Shown here: positions 16,826-25,992 of the stretch, in pieces
How positions within the stretch are numbered: the stretch's first letter is position 1
Layout: every line of letters starts with the position of its first letter
Assembly (NCBI GenBank): GCA_029247135.1
Contig: JAQWLS010000002.1
Span: 1-34,693, forward strand
Source: Dehalococcoidia bacterium
GTDB taxonomy: Bacteria > Chloroflexota > Dehalococcoidia > UBA2979
Length of the DNA: 34,693 nt
Reading direction: 5' to 3'
Notes under the pieces: generated by a model
What the model saw: only the letters and a program-made list of their open reading frames with translations
Database searches by the model: none
What the model was told of the DNA's origin: nothing
Position numbers and translations under genes: made by a program

Positions 16826-17602
16826 TCAAGTATCCTTCGTAACTTTTCGGTCGAGAAATGGTTGCATCATTCTCTTCGGCTCGTCTGTCTCATAGGCGCT
16901 CCCAAATGAATCTATGCCCGCAACAATGGCCTGCTCCAAGGGAAGAACTTCCCACTGCCTGATCAAATGCTTCTGAGAACGAATAGCAAGTGGACCTGAA
17001 CTTGCAATCGCATTAGCTGCACGATTTGTCTCATCAGCTAATCGATCTGAATTAACGATCTGTTCGAGAAAACCCCATTCGTATGCTGTCTTGCCATCTA
17101 TATTTTCTCCTGTATACACTAGGTAATTGGACCTACCCCACCCGACTAGTCGCGGTAAAAGCGCCGCCTCAATTACTGAGGGAACACCGACTCGTACTTC
17201 TGGCATCCCAAATATGGCATTTTCAGCGCCAATCCTAAGATCACAAGCGGCCGCCAACTCCATGCCTGCACCTAGTGCATATCCTTCAATCTGAGCTATC
17301 ACCGGAACAGGAAACGCTCTCACTCTAACAAAAAGGTCATGCAAGGAACTAATGAATACTTTCGCCGTCTGAGGATTTAAGTTACTAAGTTCCGTAATAT
17401 CAGCCCCACCTATAAAAGCTTTCGATCCCGCTCCAGTTAGAATGACGGCTCGGACGTCAGGATCATTGCTAAGTGACTCAAAAGACGACGACAGTGCTTC
17501 TATGCCATCGGAATTCAACGCGTTTAATTTGTCCTGCCGGTCATAGGTAACATAAACAATCTGTCCAGTTCCGGAGTCTCGCCTTTTTACGTCAACTTTC
17601 AC
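16826..17602 (-). CDS. Enoyl-CoA hydratase/isomerase family protein
   Basis: GSKAFIGGADITEL, AQIEGYALGAGMELAAACDLRIGAENAIFGMPEVRVGVPSVIEAALLPRLVG crotonase signature. Confidence 0.93.
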   Translation of the reverse strand: MKVDVKRRDSGTGQIVYVTYDRQDKLNALNSDGIEALSSSFESLSNDPDVRAVILTGAGSKAFIGGADITELSNLNPQTAKVFISSLHDLFVRVRAFPVPVIAQIEGYALGAGMELAAACDLRIGAENAIFGMPEVRVGVPSVIEAALLPRLVGWGRSNYLVYTGENIDGKTAYEWGFLEQIVNSDRLADETNRAANAIASSGPLAIRSQKHLIRQWEVLPLEQAIVAGIDSFGSAYETDEPKRMMQPFLDRKVTKDT

Positions 17603-17724
17603 AACGTTACCCTCTAAAATTATTAGAATTTTCCGGAGTTATCTACTGATCTCTTAGAATACAAGGGTTAGTACATAGAATCTCTTGTCGTCAGTATACG
17701 GAATCAAACTTACTACGCTTGATA

Positions 17725-17740
17725 TTGTGAAAACTCACAA
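17725..17740. promoter_or_regulatory. Candidate operator: perfect inverted repeat TTGTGA-AAAC-TCACAA
   Basis: 16-nt symmetric element 20 nt upstream of the MFS start codon. Confidence 0.35.
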
Positions 17741-17760
17741 ATTTTTGGGAGCAAAAATAC

Positions 17761-19161
17761 TTGAGCATGTCCGAATCATCCATTAGTCGTAGAGCATGGT
17801 TTGCACTGGCAGTAGCCGGTTTAGCGATGTTTCTGGTCGGTGCTGACGGATCAATTGTTAATGTGGCCTTCCCAAGTTTCCGGGAAGACTTCGACGGAAT
17901 CTCAAACGCTCAGCTCTCCTGGGTACTTAATGCCTACGTACTTGTCTACGCTGCTCTGTTAATAGTGAGTGGTCGACTAGCCGACCGAATGGGTCGACTC
18001 GGAGTGATGTCTATCGGACTGATCGTTTTTGGGGTGGCGTCCCTCGGTGTAGCATTATCACCCAGTGTCCCATTCCTAGTGATCATGCGCGGGTTTCAAG
18101 GAGTTGGTGCTGCTCTGATAACACCTGCTTCAATGGGACTTGTTGTCGCCTCATGGCCAGCTACACGCCGAGCCACCGCGGTCACTCTATGGGGTGCTTG
18201 TTTTGCGTCAGCCAATGCATTCGGACCAGCGATAGGAGCTGGAATAATTGAGATCGCAGACTGGCGCTGGGCTTTCATGATCAACTTACCTCTCGGTCTA
18301 ATTGCACTAAGTCTAGGCAAGCGCGTGTTCACTGAAACACCAAGAGATGCGTCCGCAGCAAGGCCTGATGTGCTCGGTGGCGGACTCATTTCCTTGTCAA
18401 CTGGCTTGCTCGTACTCGCAATTGTTCAGGGGCGTGACTGGGGTTGGGCTTCGACTGGAGTAATAGTGTCAATATTGGTCGGAATGCTGTGCTTGGGAGC
18501 GTTCACTTACCGCAATCGCCGACATGCGGAGCCCATCCTTCCCCAAGCGTTAGTATCAATTCAATCATTCCGTAGTGCATCGTTAGCTTTATTCGTGTTC
18601 ACACTTGGTATGTATGCCCTAATGCTTTCGTTAATTCTGTTCTTAGTCGACGCGTGGGACTATTCAATTGGTGTAACTGGATTGTCCGCTGCGTTTGCGG
18701 CACTCGTGGTAACTGCTGCGTCGATGACGGCGGGACCATTGGCTGATCGCTATGGCCACCGGCTCGTAGCAGGGCCGGGCACGTTTGTATGTGGCCTGGG
18801 GATGCTCTGGTGGATCGTGATGCTCAATGAAGAGCCCAACTACTTAATTGGTTATTTGCCTGGTGTTGTATTAAGCGCGGCTGGTATGGGATTGTCGCTT
18901 GGGGTGTTAGCCGCAGCAGGTGTGTCCGAAGTCAAGCCAGAATATTTTAGCCTTGCAGGTGGGGTCACACAGACGGCACGTCAGTTCGGTGGCGCACTCG
19001 GGTTAGCCGCACTTTTCGCCATCACTGGTGAGCCAACCGGATCAGTGGATGCTTATGAGGCCTATAAGTGGGGATTTCTTTTCATTATGATTACGTCAAT
19101 CACGGCGTGCCTATTGGTCAGTCAGATCAGGCCACATAGGTCACAATCCATCTCGGCCTAA
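17761..19161 (+). CDS. MFS transporter, DHA2-like drug exporter family
   Basis: LADRMGRLGVMSIGL motif A region, multiple TM segments, VGADGSIVNVAFPSF; TTG start at 17761 with GGGAG SD, or ATG at 17767. Confidence 0.92.
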   Translation: MSMSESSISRRAWFALAVAGLAMFLVGADGSIVNVAFPSFREDFDGISNAQLSWVLNAYVLVYAALLIVSGRLADRMGRLGVMSIGLIVFGVASLGVALSPSVPFLVIMRGFQGVGAALITPASMGLVVASWPATRRATAVTLWGACFASANAFGPAIGAGIIEIADWRWAFMINLPLGLIALSLGKRVFTETPRDASAARPDVLGGGLISLSTGLLVLAIVQGRDWGWASTGVIVSILVGMLCLGAFTYRNRRHAEPILPQALVSIQSFRSASLALFVFTLGMYALMLSLILFLVDAWDYSIGVTGLSAAFAALVVTAASMTAGPLADRYGHRLVAGPGTFVCGLGMLWWIVMLNEEPNYLIGYLPGVVLSAAGMGLSLGVLAAAGVSEVKPEYFSLAGGVTQTARQFGGALGLAALFAITGEPTGSVDAYEAYKWGFLFIMITSITACLLVSQIRPHRSQSISA

Positions 19162-19209
19162 CCACAGATAGCATAAATTATTATTCTTAGTATTTCAGTC
19201 TGTGGCAAA

Positions 19210-19249
19210 GCTTAAGCACTCGCTGTCTGTACAGATCACGGTGCTAAGC
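19210..19249. other. Structured intergenic stem-loop candidate
   Basis: GCTTA(A)GCAC pairs with GTGCTAAGC (one bulge) enclosing the TCTGTACAGA palindrome. Confidence 0.35.
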
Positions 19250-19277
19250 CAATCAATAAACCCCTTGCTGAGTAATA

Positions 19278-19838
19278 TTGACTAATGATATAAAGTTTGA
19301 AGAACGAAGGACAGCCCGCGTGACACTAGACCTGATTGTTTATTTTGCCCAAATGCTCACCGCCCTTGCTACGCTGGCTGTTGCCTACGTGCTCATCACC
19401 CAGGTCAGACTGCAACACGCTGAGGCCCAGAGACAATTAGTTTTGTCCATTAACGAGCAACGGCAATATCTTGCTCTCACACTAGCAGGCGATCCTGAGT
19501 TGTCCTCGATAAACTCTCGCGGAGGAGCTGATTATGGCGATCTCAATCAGATGGAGCGGATCCGTTTCAACAGAATATTTCAGGCGGAAATGAGTCTTAG
19601 TAACATCGCTCAAGAGTATGCTGATCTTCTTCGCGTAGACCCAGATGCTGCTCTTCGAACAAATTTTGCTCTATTCCCTGGCAGAAGGAAATTCTACAAA
19701 GAAGGTCTTATTCGATTTACTCTCCCCACTCCTTTTGTGAATAAGGTCGATAAAATCATCACTGAGATAGAATCGAAAGTGGGCGAGGACGGACAAGATC
19801 TGTCAGTACTCACTCAGGACACGGATTCAAGCAGTTGA
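19278..19838 (+). CDS. Hypothetical protein with one N-terminal TM segment
   Basis: 186 aa; LIVYFAQMLTALATLAVAYVLI followed by a soluble region. Confidence 0.65.
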   Translation: MTNDIKFEERRTARVTLDLIVYFAQMLTALATLAVAYVLITQVRLQHAEAQRQLVLSINEQRQYLALTLAGDPELSSINSRGGADYGDLNQMERIRFNRIFQAEMSLSNIAQEYADLLRVDPDAALRTNFALFPGRRKFYKEGLIRFTLPTPFVNKVDKIITEIESKVGEDGQDLSVLTQDTDSSS

Positions 19839-19931
19839 GTTCGATTAGTCAAAGATGCTAATCTACCTGACACACTGAATCACGAATTAAAGCTCAAACG
19901 GGAGTGGCATTACGCCGGAAGGGATTCATCA

Positions 19932-20492
19932 GTGAATTTTTTACAACTAATCGATAATAAAACCACCGAAATAGGTGCGCGAGTTCCTGACTTCCGTCTA
20001 GTTGATCCGTCAGACAACGTCCTACGATTAAGTGATCTGCGTGGGGCTCCTGCAGTCCTCTATTTTTATCCCGCTGATGGCACCGAAGGATGTACTCAAG
20101 AGGCATGTGAATTTCGTGACGTCTACCAAGACTTTAGGGAACTTGATTGCGCGGTCTACGGCGTGAGCCCAGACAGTAAAGAATTACATCAAAGCATGAT
20201 CAGTGACAATCAATTACCGTTTGAATTGTGCGTCGATCCTGATGAAATGATGATGAGTGAGTATGGAGTGATGGGTGAGTTCGAGTGCGACGAGTCAGAG
20301 AGTGAGTTCTGGCGAGGCCGGGGTAGGAATGTCAATGAAGAAAATCATGTGGTAATTCCGGTGCGAGCAACTTTTTTGATTGATAAAGACGGGCTATTAG
20401 TCTACAAGTGGCTCCCCGTCGACTACCGAGGTCATGCCTCAAGCGTACGCGACCAGCTCAAGAAATCATTTAAATTCGATATCGCTTTCTGA
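19932..20492 (+). CDS. Peroxiredoxin, PrxQ/BCP-like
   Basis: YFYPADGTEGCTQEACEFRD peroxidatic Cys motif, YGVSPDSKELHQSM, TFLIDKDGLLVYKW. Confidence 0.9.
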   Translation: MNFLQLIDNKTTEIGARVPDFRLVDPSDNVLRLSDLRGAPAVLYFYPADGTEGCTQEACEFRDVYQDFRELDCAVYGVSPDSKELHQSMISDNQLPFELCVDPDEMMMSEYGVMGEFECDESESEFWRGRGRNVNEENHVVIPVRATFLIDKDGLLVYKWLPVDYRGHASSVRDQLKKSFKFDIAF

Positions 20493-20517
20493 TTCGTTAT
20501 TCCATATCATTAGTAAA

Positions 20518-20538
20518 TTACATACCGACCCTATGTAA
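20518..20538. promoter_or_regulatory. Candidate operator: inverted repeat TTACATA-N7-TATGTAA
   Basis: Perfect 7-bp arms, 16 nt upstream of the 20555 start. Confidence 0.3.
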
Positions 20539-20554
20539 ATAGATTGGAAAAGAC

Positions 20555-21151
20555 GTGATTTCATTCCCAAAAGCAATCTCGCTCGGTTTTTCTGGATATG
20601 TTAATTTTCGTGGTCGATCCACTAGAGCTGAGTATTGGTGGTGGTCCCTTTTTGGCTTCATCGCCTCGATTTTCGGTGTACTACTCGACGTCTCGATTTT
20701 CGGTTTTCTAGCTGGTAACTGGGAGGCTGCAGATTGGAGCCTATTTCAAAACCTTATAGGTTTAGCGCTGTTCCTCCCTGGCTTAGCTGTCACTGTACGT
20801 CGTTTACATGACATTAACAAAACTGGTTGGTGGGTACTCTGGTTTAGCTTGATCTTCCTTGCGGGCGGGATTCTACTAGGTGTCGGCATAGCTCTATTCT
20901 TCGTGACCTTTAGCCTGCACACGCTTCTAGCAGTAATGCTAGTTATGTCCGCAGTAATTCTTTGGCTCGCTACAATCGTGATTGCGATAGTTTGGCTTTG
21001 CCGGCCAAGTGACCCTGAAGATAATCGATACGGCGGACTCAACAGCACCCGACCCACGGAAACGAGTGCATCTGATCCGAAAACTAATCGATCTGATCCG
21101 CCAACCGAGTCATCAACTCGAACAGGCTATAGCCGCCGACGAGAACATTAG
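20555..21151 (+). CDS. DUF805 family membrane protein
   Basis: GYVNFRGRSTRAEYWWWSLFGFI...FLPGLAVTVRRLHDINKTGWWVL...WLCRPSDPEDNRYG is the DUF805 pattern. Confidence 0.9.
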   Translation: MISFPKAISLGFSGYVNFRGRSTRAEYWWWSLFGFIASIFGVLLDVSIFGFLAGNWEAADWSLFQNLIGLALFLPGLAVTVRRLHDINKTGWWVLWFSLIFLAGGILLGVGIALFFVTFSLHTLLAVMLVMSAVILWLATIVIAIVWLCRPSDPEDNRYGGLNSTRPTETSASDPKTNRSDPPTESSTRTGYSRRREH

Positions 21152-21194
21152 CTAGCATCAACCATATAACCCGATAAGCTGACTTGGATAATCA

Positions 21195-22964
21195 ATGGCT
21201 GACTCGAATACTTCGCTACACTTCGGCGAACTAAATTCAGATGAGCAACTCTTTAGAATGAGGCATTCGGCAGCACATATTTTAGCTGAAGCCGTTTTAG
21301 AAATGTTCCCTGATGCTAAATATGCGATTGGACCACCGGTAGACGATGGTTTTTACTACGACTTTGAACTTCCGCGCTCACTAACCCCGGAAGATCTAGA
21401 CGCACTTCAAACTCGAATGACTCAGTCAGTCAGTGCAAATCTATCCATCTCTGGAGAACAAATCTCAAAAGAATCTGCACGAGAAATTTTTATCAACCAG
21501 CCTTATAAGCTTGAGTTGATTGACGACATCGAAGATGACACAGTTGGTCATTTCAGGCATGGAGAATTTCAGGATCTTTGCCGTGGCGGGCATACAGAAA
21601 CAACTGGTCAGGTTGGAGCCTTCAAACTCGACAGAATTGCAGGAGCATACTGGCGGGGCAATGAAAACAACACCATGCTTCAACGCATTTACGGACTCCT
21701 ATTTACGACGCAAGATGAATTAGATGAGTACCAAGAGCTTCGGGAACAAGCCAGGCAAAATGATCACAGGCGACTTGGTCGTGAGTTGGACTTATTCTCA
21801 ACACAGGAAGATTATGGACCTGGCTTAATCTATTGGCATCCAAAAGGAGCTCGTTTAAGAATTGAGATCGAAGACGCCTGGAAAAAAGCTCATACCGAAG
21901 GTGGATACGATTTAGTATTCACGCCGCATATCGGGCGATCCACGTTATGGGAAACAAGCGGGCACTTAGACTTTTTTGCCGAGGGTATGTTTTCAGCTAT
22001 GGATGTTGATGGAGATGACTATTATCTCAAACCAATGAACTGCCCTTTCCACATTCAAATATACAAAAACACACTTAGATCCTATCGAGAACTTCCAATG
22101 CGATTAGCAGAACTTGGAACTGTCTATCGTTATGAACGATCTGGAGTTCTTCATGGCATGCTCAGAGTTCGAGGATTTACTCAGGATGATGCTCATATTA
22201 TATGCACTCCTGAACAACTTGATGATGAAGTGGATGGGGTCGTTAATTTTGTTCTTGAGCTACTTGGTCTCTTTAACTTTCAAAATGTATCGGCGACTCT
22301 TTCGACACGGCCAGAAAAAGCAGTCGGCGACTCGGCTCAGTGGGACCGAGCAGAGGCTGCACTAAAAGACGCCATCGAGCGTGCTGGACTAACCTATGAG
22401 GTCGAGGCAGGTGGAGGCGCATTCTACGGTCCAAAAATCGATTTTCATCTTACCGATACTCTCGGTCGCAAATGGCAATGTTCAACCGTGCAGTTCGACT
22501 TTAATCTACCTGAACGATTTGACATGTCATATGTAGGGGAAGACGGAGAGTCGCATCGACCTTTCATGGTTCATCGTGCTCTATTTGGTTCAATTGAAAG
22601 ATTTATCGGCATTCTAATCGAACACTACGGAGGGGCTTTCCCGCTTTGGCTTGCTCCTGTTCAAGCGAGTATCATACCCATCGCAGACAGACATCTTGAA
22701 CATGCCGAAGCAGTCGCAAACAAGCTTAAACAGGCCGGAATTCGACTAACAATTGACACCGCAAAAGAACGAATGGGAAATAAGATTCGCCGTGCCCAAC
22801 TACAAAAAGTTCCGTATATGCTGATCATCGGCGATCGTGAGGCTGAAGCCGACGCCGCCTCTGTTCGCACGCGATCAGGTGAAGATCTCGGAGAAATCGT
22901 CACGGACAATCTAGTTGAGAAGCTAATCACGGAAATTCGCTCCGGCCAACAAAACATTGTTTGA
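21195..22964 (+). CDS. thrS: Threonyl-tRNA synthetase lacking an N-terminal TGS domain
   Basis: HSAAHILAEAV editing motif, LCRGGHT, LKPMNCPFHIQIY, YRYERSGVLHGMLRVRGFTQDDAHI, MVHRALFGSIERFIGILIEHYGG. Confidence 0.97.
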   Translation: MADSNTSLHFGELNSDEQLFRMRHSAAHILAEAVLEMFPDAKYAIGPPVDDGFYYDFELPRSLTPEDLDALQTRMTQSVSANLSISGEQISKESAREIFINQPYKLELIDDIEDDTVGHFRHGEFQDLCRGGHTETTGQVGAFKLDRIAGAYWRGNENNTMLQRIYGLLFTTQDELDEYQELREQARQNDHRRLGRELDLFSTQEDYGPGLIYWHPKGARLRIEIEDAWKKAHTEGGYDLVFTPHIGRSTLWETSGHLDFFAEGMFSAMDVDGDDYYLKPMNCPFHIQIYKNTLRSYRELPMRLAELGTVYRYERSGVLHGMLRVRGFTQDDAHIICTPEQLDDEVDGVVNFVLELLGLFNFQNVSATLSTRPEKAVGDSAQWDRAEAALKDAIERAGLTYEVEAGGGAFYGPKIDFHLTDTLGRKWQCSTVQFDFNLPERFDMSYVGEDGESHRPFMVHRALFGSIERFIGILIEHYGGAFPLWLAPVQASIIPIADRHLEHAEAVANKLKQAGIRLTIDTAKERMGNKIRRAQLQKVPYMLIIGDREAEADAASVRTRSGEDLGEIVTDNLVEKLITEIRSGQQNIV

Positions 22965-23007
22965 ACCAGACATGCAGCTTAGAGATGTTTCGGCTACGCT
23001 GATCTAG

Positions 23008-24558
23008 ATGTTCAAACGCATATTAATCGCAAATCGTGGTGAGATTGCCCTCAGAGTCCAAAGGACCTGTCGGGAGCTTGGCATCGAAACTGTGGCAGTG
23101 TACTCCGAACCAGATAGAAATCTTCTGCATGTGCGTCAAGCGGACAAGGCCGTGCACATCGGTGAGGGACCAGCGACTGAATCATACTTAAATATCGAAA
23201 AAATCATCAAAGCCGCTCAAGATTCGGGTGTTGATGCAATACACCCAGGTTATGGGTTTTTATCAGAAAATGCCGATTTTGCAAACGCCTGCGCTGATGC
23301 CGATATCACTTTCATTGGTCCGTCGGGCGATGCCATGAAAAGCCTCGGAGACAAGGTTTCTGCTCGCAAAATTATGGAAGACGCTAACGTCCCTATTGTT
23401 CCTGGTGCAAATGACGTAGATCCTGCTGATTTGACTGCAGCCGCCTCAGCAGCAGATCGTGTTGGCTTCCCACTCTTAGTTAAAGCCTCTGCGGGTGGCG
23501 GTGGACGAGGTATCAGGCTTGTCGAAAAGCCAGAAGACTTAGAAAATGCAATGCGATTGGCCTCCTCCGAAGCATCAAGTTCATTTGGCAATGCGACAAT
23601 ATTTTTCGAGCGATTCGTATCACCAGCCCGACACATAGAAGTCCAAATAGTCGCAGATTCGCATGGCAATGTATCAGCCTTCGGCGAAAGAGAATGTTCT
23701 GTTCAGCGACGAAATCAAAAGGTGCTTGAGGAAGCTCCATCCATAGCTGTAACTCCGGCTATTCGAGAAAAACTTTGCGACGCAGCAATAGCTGCTGCTA
23801 AAGGCAGTGGTTATCAAAACGCCGGAACCGTGGAATTCCTCATGGATAATGACGGAGAGTTTTACTTTTTGGAAGTCAATGCGCGACTGCAGGTTGAACA
23901 TCCCGTAACCGAGCTAGTTTATGGTGGTGTTGATTTGGTTGCACTCCAGATTGCCGTTGCGGCTGGAGGTACAGTTGAGGACGGGCTCATTGACTCTGGG
24001 CCAATTGGTTGGGCTATCGAATGCAGAATTAATGGTGAAGATCCATATGAGAACTTCCGCCCATCTCTTGGCCTGATTGATTATGTTGAATACCCCAACG
24101 GGCCTGGTGTCCGGTTTGATTCAATGCTTTTTTCAGGGTTAGACGTCCCTGTGTTTTATGACTCTTTACTTGGTAAATTAATTGTCTGGGCAGAAACGCG
24201 AGACCTCGCGATCCAGCGAATGCAGAGAGCACTTCAGGATTTGGTTATATCGGGGCCCCAAACAAACATTCCATTTCATCGTGAGCTGATGAACAATCAG
24301 GATTTTCAAAACGGTGATATATACACTAATTGGTTGGAAAACAACTTCAGTATGCCGGAAGCGACGAAAACAGAAAATGAAATTCATCTCGCACTAGCAG
24401 CGGCGGCAATAGCTAGCTTATTGAAGTCACAAAACATGACAGGACAAACCACGTCGGTTAGTCGAGCGTCTAAATGGACTGCTGCAGCACGGAAAAATAA
24501 CACGCAAGAAATTGTAATATCGAGTGGAGAATCAGGATGGCGTCGCGGTATCCGTTAA
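23008..24558 (+). CDS. accC: Biotin carboxylase subunit (acetyl-/acyl-CoA carboxylase)
   Basis: ILIANRGEIALRV, HPGYGFLSENADFA, KASAGGGGRGIR, FLEVNARLQVEHPVTE. Confidence 0.95.
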   Translation: MFKRILIANRGEIALRVQRTCRELGIETVAVYSEPDRNLLHVRQADKAVHIGEGPATESYLNIEKIIKAAQDSGVDAIHPGYGFLSENADFANACADADITFIGPSGDAMKSLGDKVSARKIMEDANVPIVPGANDVDPADLTAAASAADRVGFPLLVKASAGGGGRGIRLVEKPEDLENAMRLASSEASSSFGNATIFFERFVSPARHIEVQIVADSHGNVSAFGERECSVQRRNQKVLEEAPSIAVTPAIREKLCDAAIAAAKGSGYQNAGTVEFLMDNDGEFYFLEVNARLQVEHPVTELVYGGVDLVALQIAVAAGGTVEDGLIDSGPIGWAIECRINGEDPYENFRPSLGLIDYVEYPNGPGVRFDSMLFSGLDVPVFYDSLLGKLIVWAETRDLAIQRMQRALQDLVISGPQTNIPFHRELMNNQDFQNGDIYTNWLENNFSMPEATKTENEIHLALAAAAIASLLKSQNMTGQTTSVSRASKWTAAARKNNTQEIVISSGESGWRRGIR

Positions 24559-25052
24559 CAATTGACAACGTCAATTACATAGTTCAGCTAGAAATTAGTG
24601 ATGATGGTGTATTCGTAACCATTGATGACGGTGAACCCTTTGAAATCGATGTTACGACATCGGGATTACCAGGATTAATGTCCATATTCCATAGTGAAAG
24701 TAACTGGCTCGGTTATGTCGTTCCCGAACCTGATGGTTGGCGTATTTCACACAATAATAAGCATTTTCTGGTTAGCAGTAGTCAATCTGCCAGAAAATCG
24801 CGGTCGAATGCTGGATCTGAGGATCCTCCTGGCAAGATCTCGGTGCCGCTCGCCGGAGTACTGATTGAAATACGTGTGAGTGCAGGAGATGTCGTCAAAA
24901 GTGGTGATACTGTCGCAGTCATCGAGGCCATGAAAATGCAAAATGAAATAACAACTCCTACAGATGGAATCATAACTGAAATATACTTGGCTGCCGGTGC
25001 AAGAGCAGAAAAAGGTGATCTTATTCTTGATTACGAAATTTCAGAGGATTAA
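24537..25052 (+). CDS. Biotin carboxyl carrier protein (biotinyl-domain) subunit
   Basis: VIEAMKMQNEI biotinylation motif; overlaps the biotin carboxylase gene by 22 nt in another frame; TGGAGA SD. Confidence 0.92.
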   Translation: MASRYPLTIDNVNYIVQLEISDDGVFVTIDDGEPFEIDVTTSGLPGLMSIFHSESNWLGYVVPEPDGWRISHNNKHFLVSSSQSARKSRSNAGSEDPPGKISVPLAGVLIEIRVSAGDVVKSGDTVAVIEAMKMQNEITTPTDGIITEIYLAAGARAEKGDLILDYEISED

Positions 25053-25168
25053 GACCTTCCCTAACTGCAATGAAATGATAGAATAAGCGTCTGTTGAAAT
25101 ACATAATCAACATCAATTACTGATGGTTTTGTAGATTCATTCAGAAATTATTTGCTAGGAGGCAACTT

Positions 25169-25723
25169 ATAGCGAAAGAACTTCGTATCAATGAGGAGAT
25201 TCGTGGGCCAAATGTACGGGTAGTTCGAGAAGAAGAACAACTCGGAATCATGTCGGTGGATGAGGCTCAAGATCTAGCGGACAACGCTGATCTCGATCTT
25301 GTAGAGATTGCTCCTGCGGCTGACCCGCCTGTAGTAAAAATAATGAATTACGGGAAATGGAAGTACGCGCAAAGCAAAAAAGAACGTGAGGCCCGTAAGG
25401 GTTCAAAAACCGTTGAACTTAGAGAAGTACGAATGAGAGTAAAAATAGGCCAACACGACAAGGATTTCAAAGTACGCACCGCCAGAAAGTTACTAGCGGG
25501 AGGCGATAAAGTTAAAGTGTCAGTCATTTTTAGGGCAAGAGAGATTACACACCCCGAAGTAGGTGAAGAACTCTTAAAATGGTTTTACGAACAGGTAGAA
25601 GATGTAGCAGAACAAGAAAGAAAAGCAGGAATGGAAGGTCGGTTCATGACTATGACGCTCGACCCCAATCGAAAAGCCTCGGTCGAGAAAAAAACTGAGC
25701 CTGCCGTAACCGAAGAGTTGTAA
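25169..25723 (+). CDS. infC: Translation initiation factor IF-3, start re-assigned to ATA
   Basis: In-frame N-terminus (M)AKELRINEEIRGPNVRVVREEEQLGI upstream of the track's 25250 start; AGGAGG SD at 25157-25162, 6 nt before ATA; LVEIAPAADPPVVKIMNYGKWKY is IF3-specific. Confidence 0.93.
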   Translation: MAKELRINEEIRGPNVRVVREEEQLGIMSVDEAQDLADNADLDLVEIAPAADPPVVKIMNYGKWKYAQSKKEREARKGSKTVELREVRMRVKIGQHDKDFKVRTARKLLAGGDKVKVSVIFRAREITHPEVGEELLKWFYEQVEDVAEQERKAGMEGRFMTMTLDPNRKASVEKKTEPAVTEEL

Positions 25724-25758
25724 ATAACTAACCGATATTGTGAAATGGAGCATTTATC

Positions 25759-25950
25759 GTGCCGAAAATGAAGACACATAAAGGAACCGCAAAGCGAGTC
25801 CGTATTACCGGAAGTGGCAAATTGATACTCCGTACACGCAATCCAAAACGAAATAAACGATCGAGATCGAAGCTCTATCAAAACTTGAGTGACGTGGGAG
25901 CGCATTCGACTGTAGCTAGAGCTATTCGAAAGAATCTTCCATACGCGTAG
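25759..25950 (+). CDS. rpmI: 50S ribosomal protein L35 (GTG start)
   Basis: MPKMKTHKGTAKRVRITGSGKL...RRN-type basic 63-aa protein. Confidence 0.96.
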   Translation: MPKMKTHKGTAKRVRITGSGKLILRTRNPKRNKRSRSKLYQNLSDVGAHSTVARAIRKNLPYA

Positions 25951-25992
25951 CGAGATTAGTAAAATAAATCATCAGATAATAAGGATTTAAAG

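Noticed and set aside
23250-23669. 139-aa minus-strand ORF inside the biotin carboxylase gene
   Set aside because: Antisense shadow of a highly conserved coding sequence; low-complexity Ser/Pro/Ala-rich translation.
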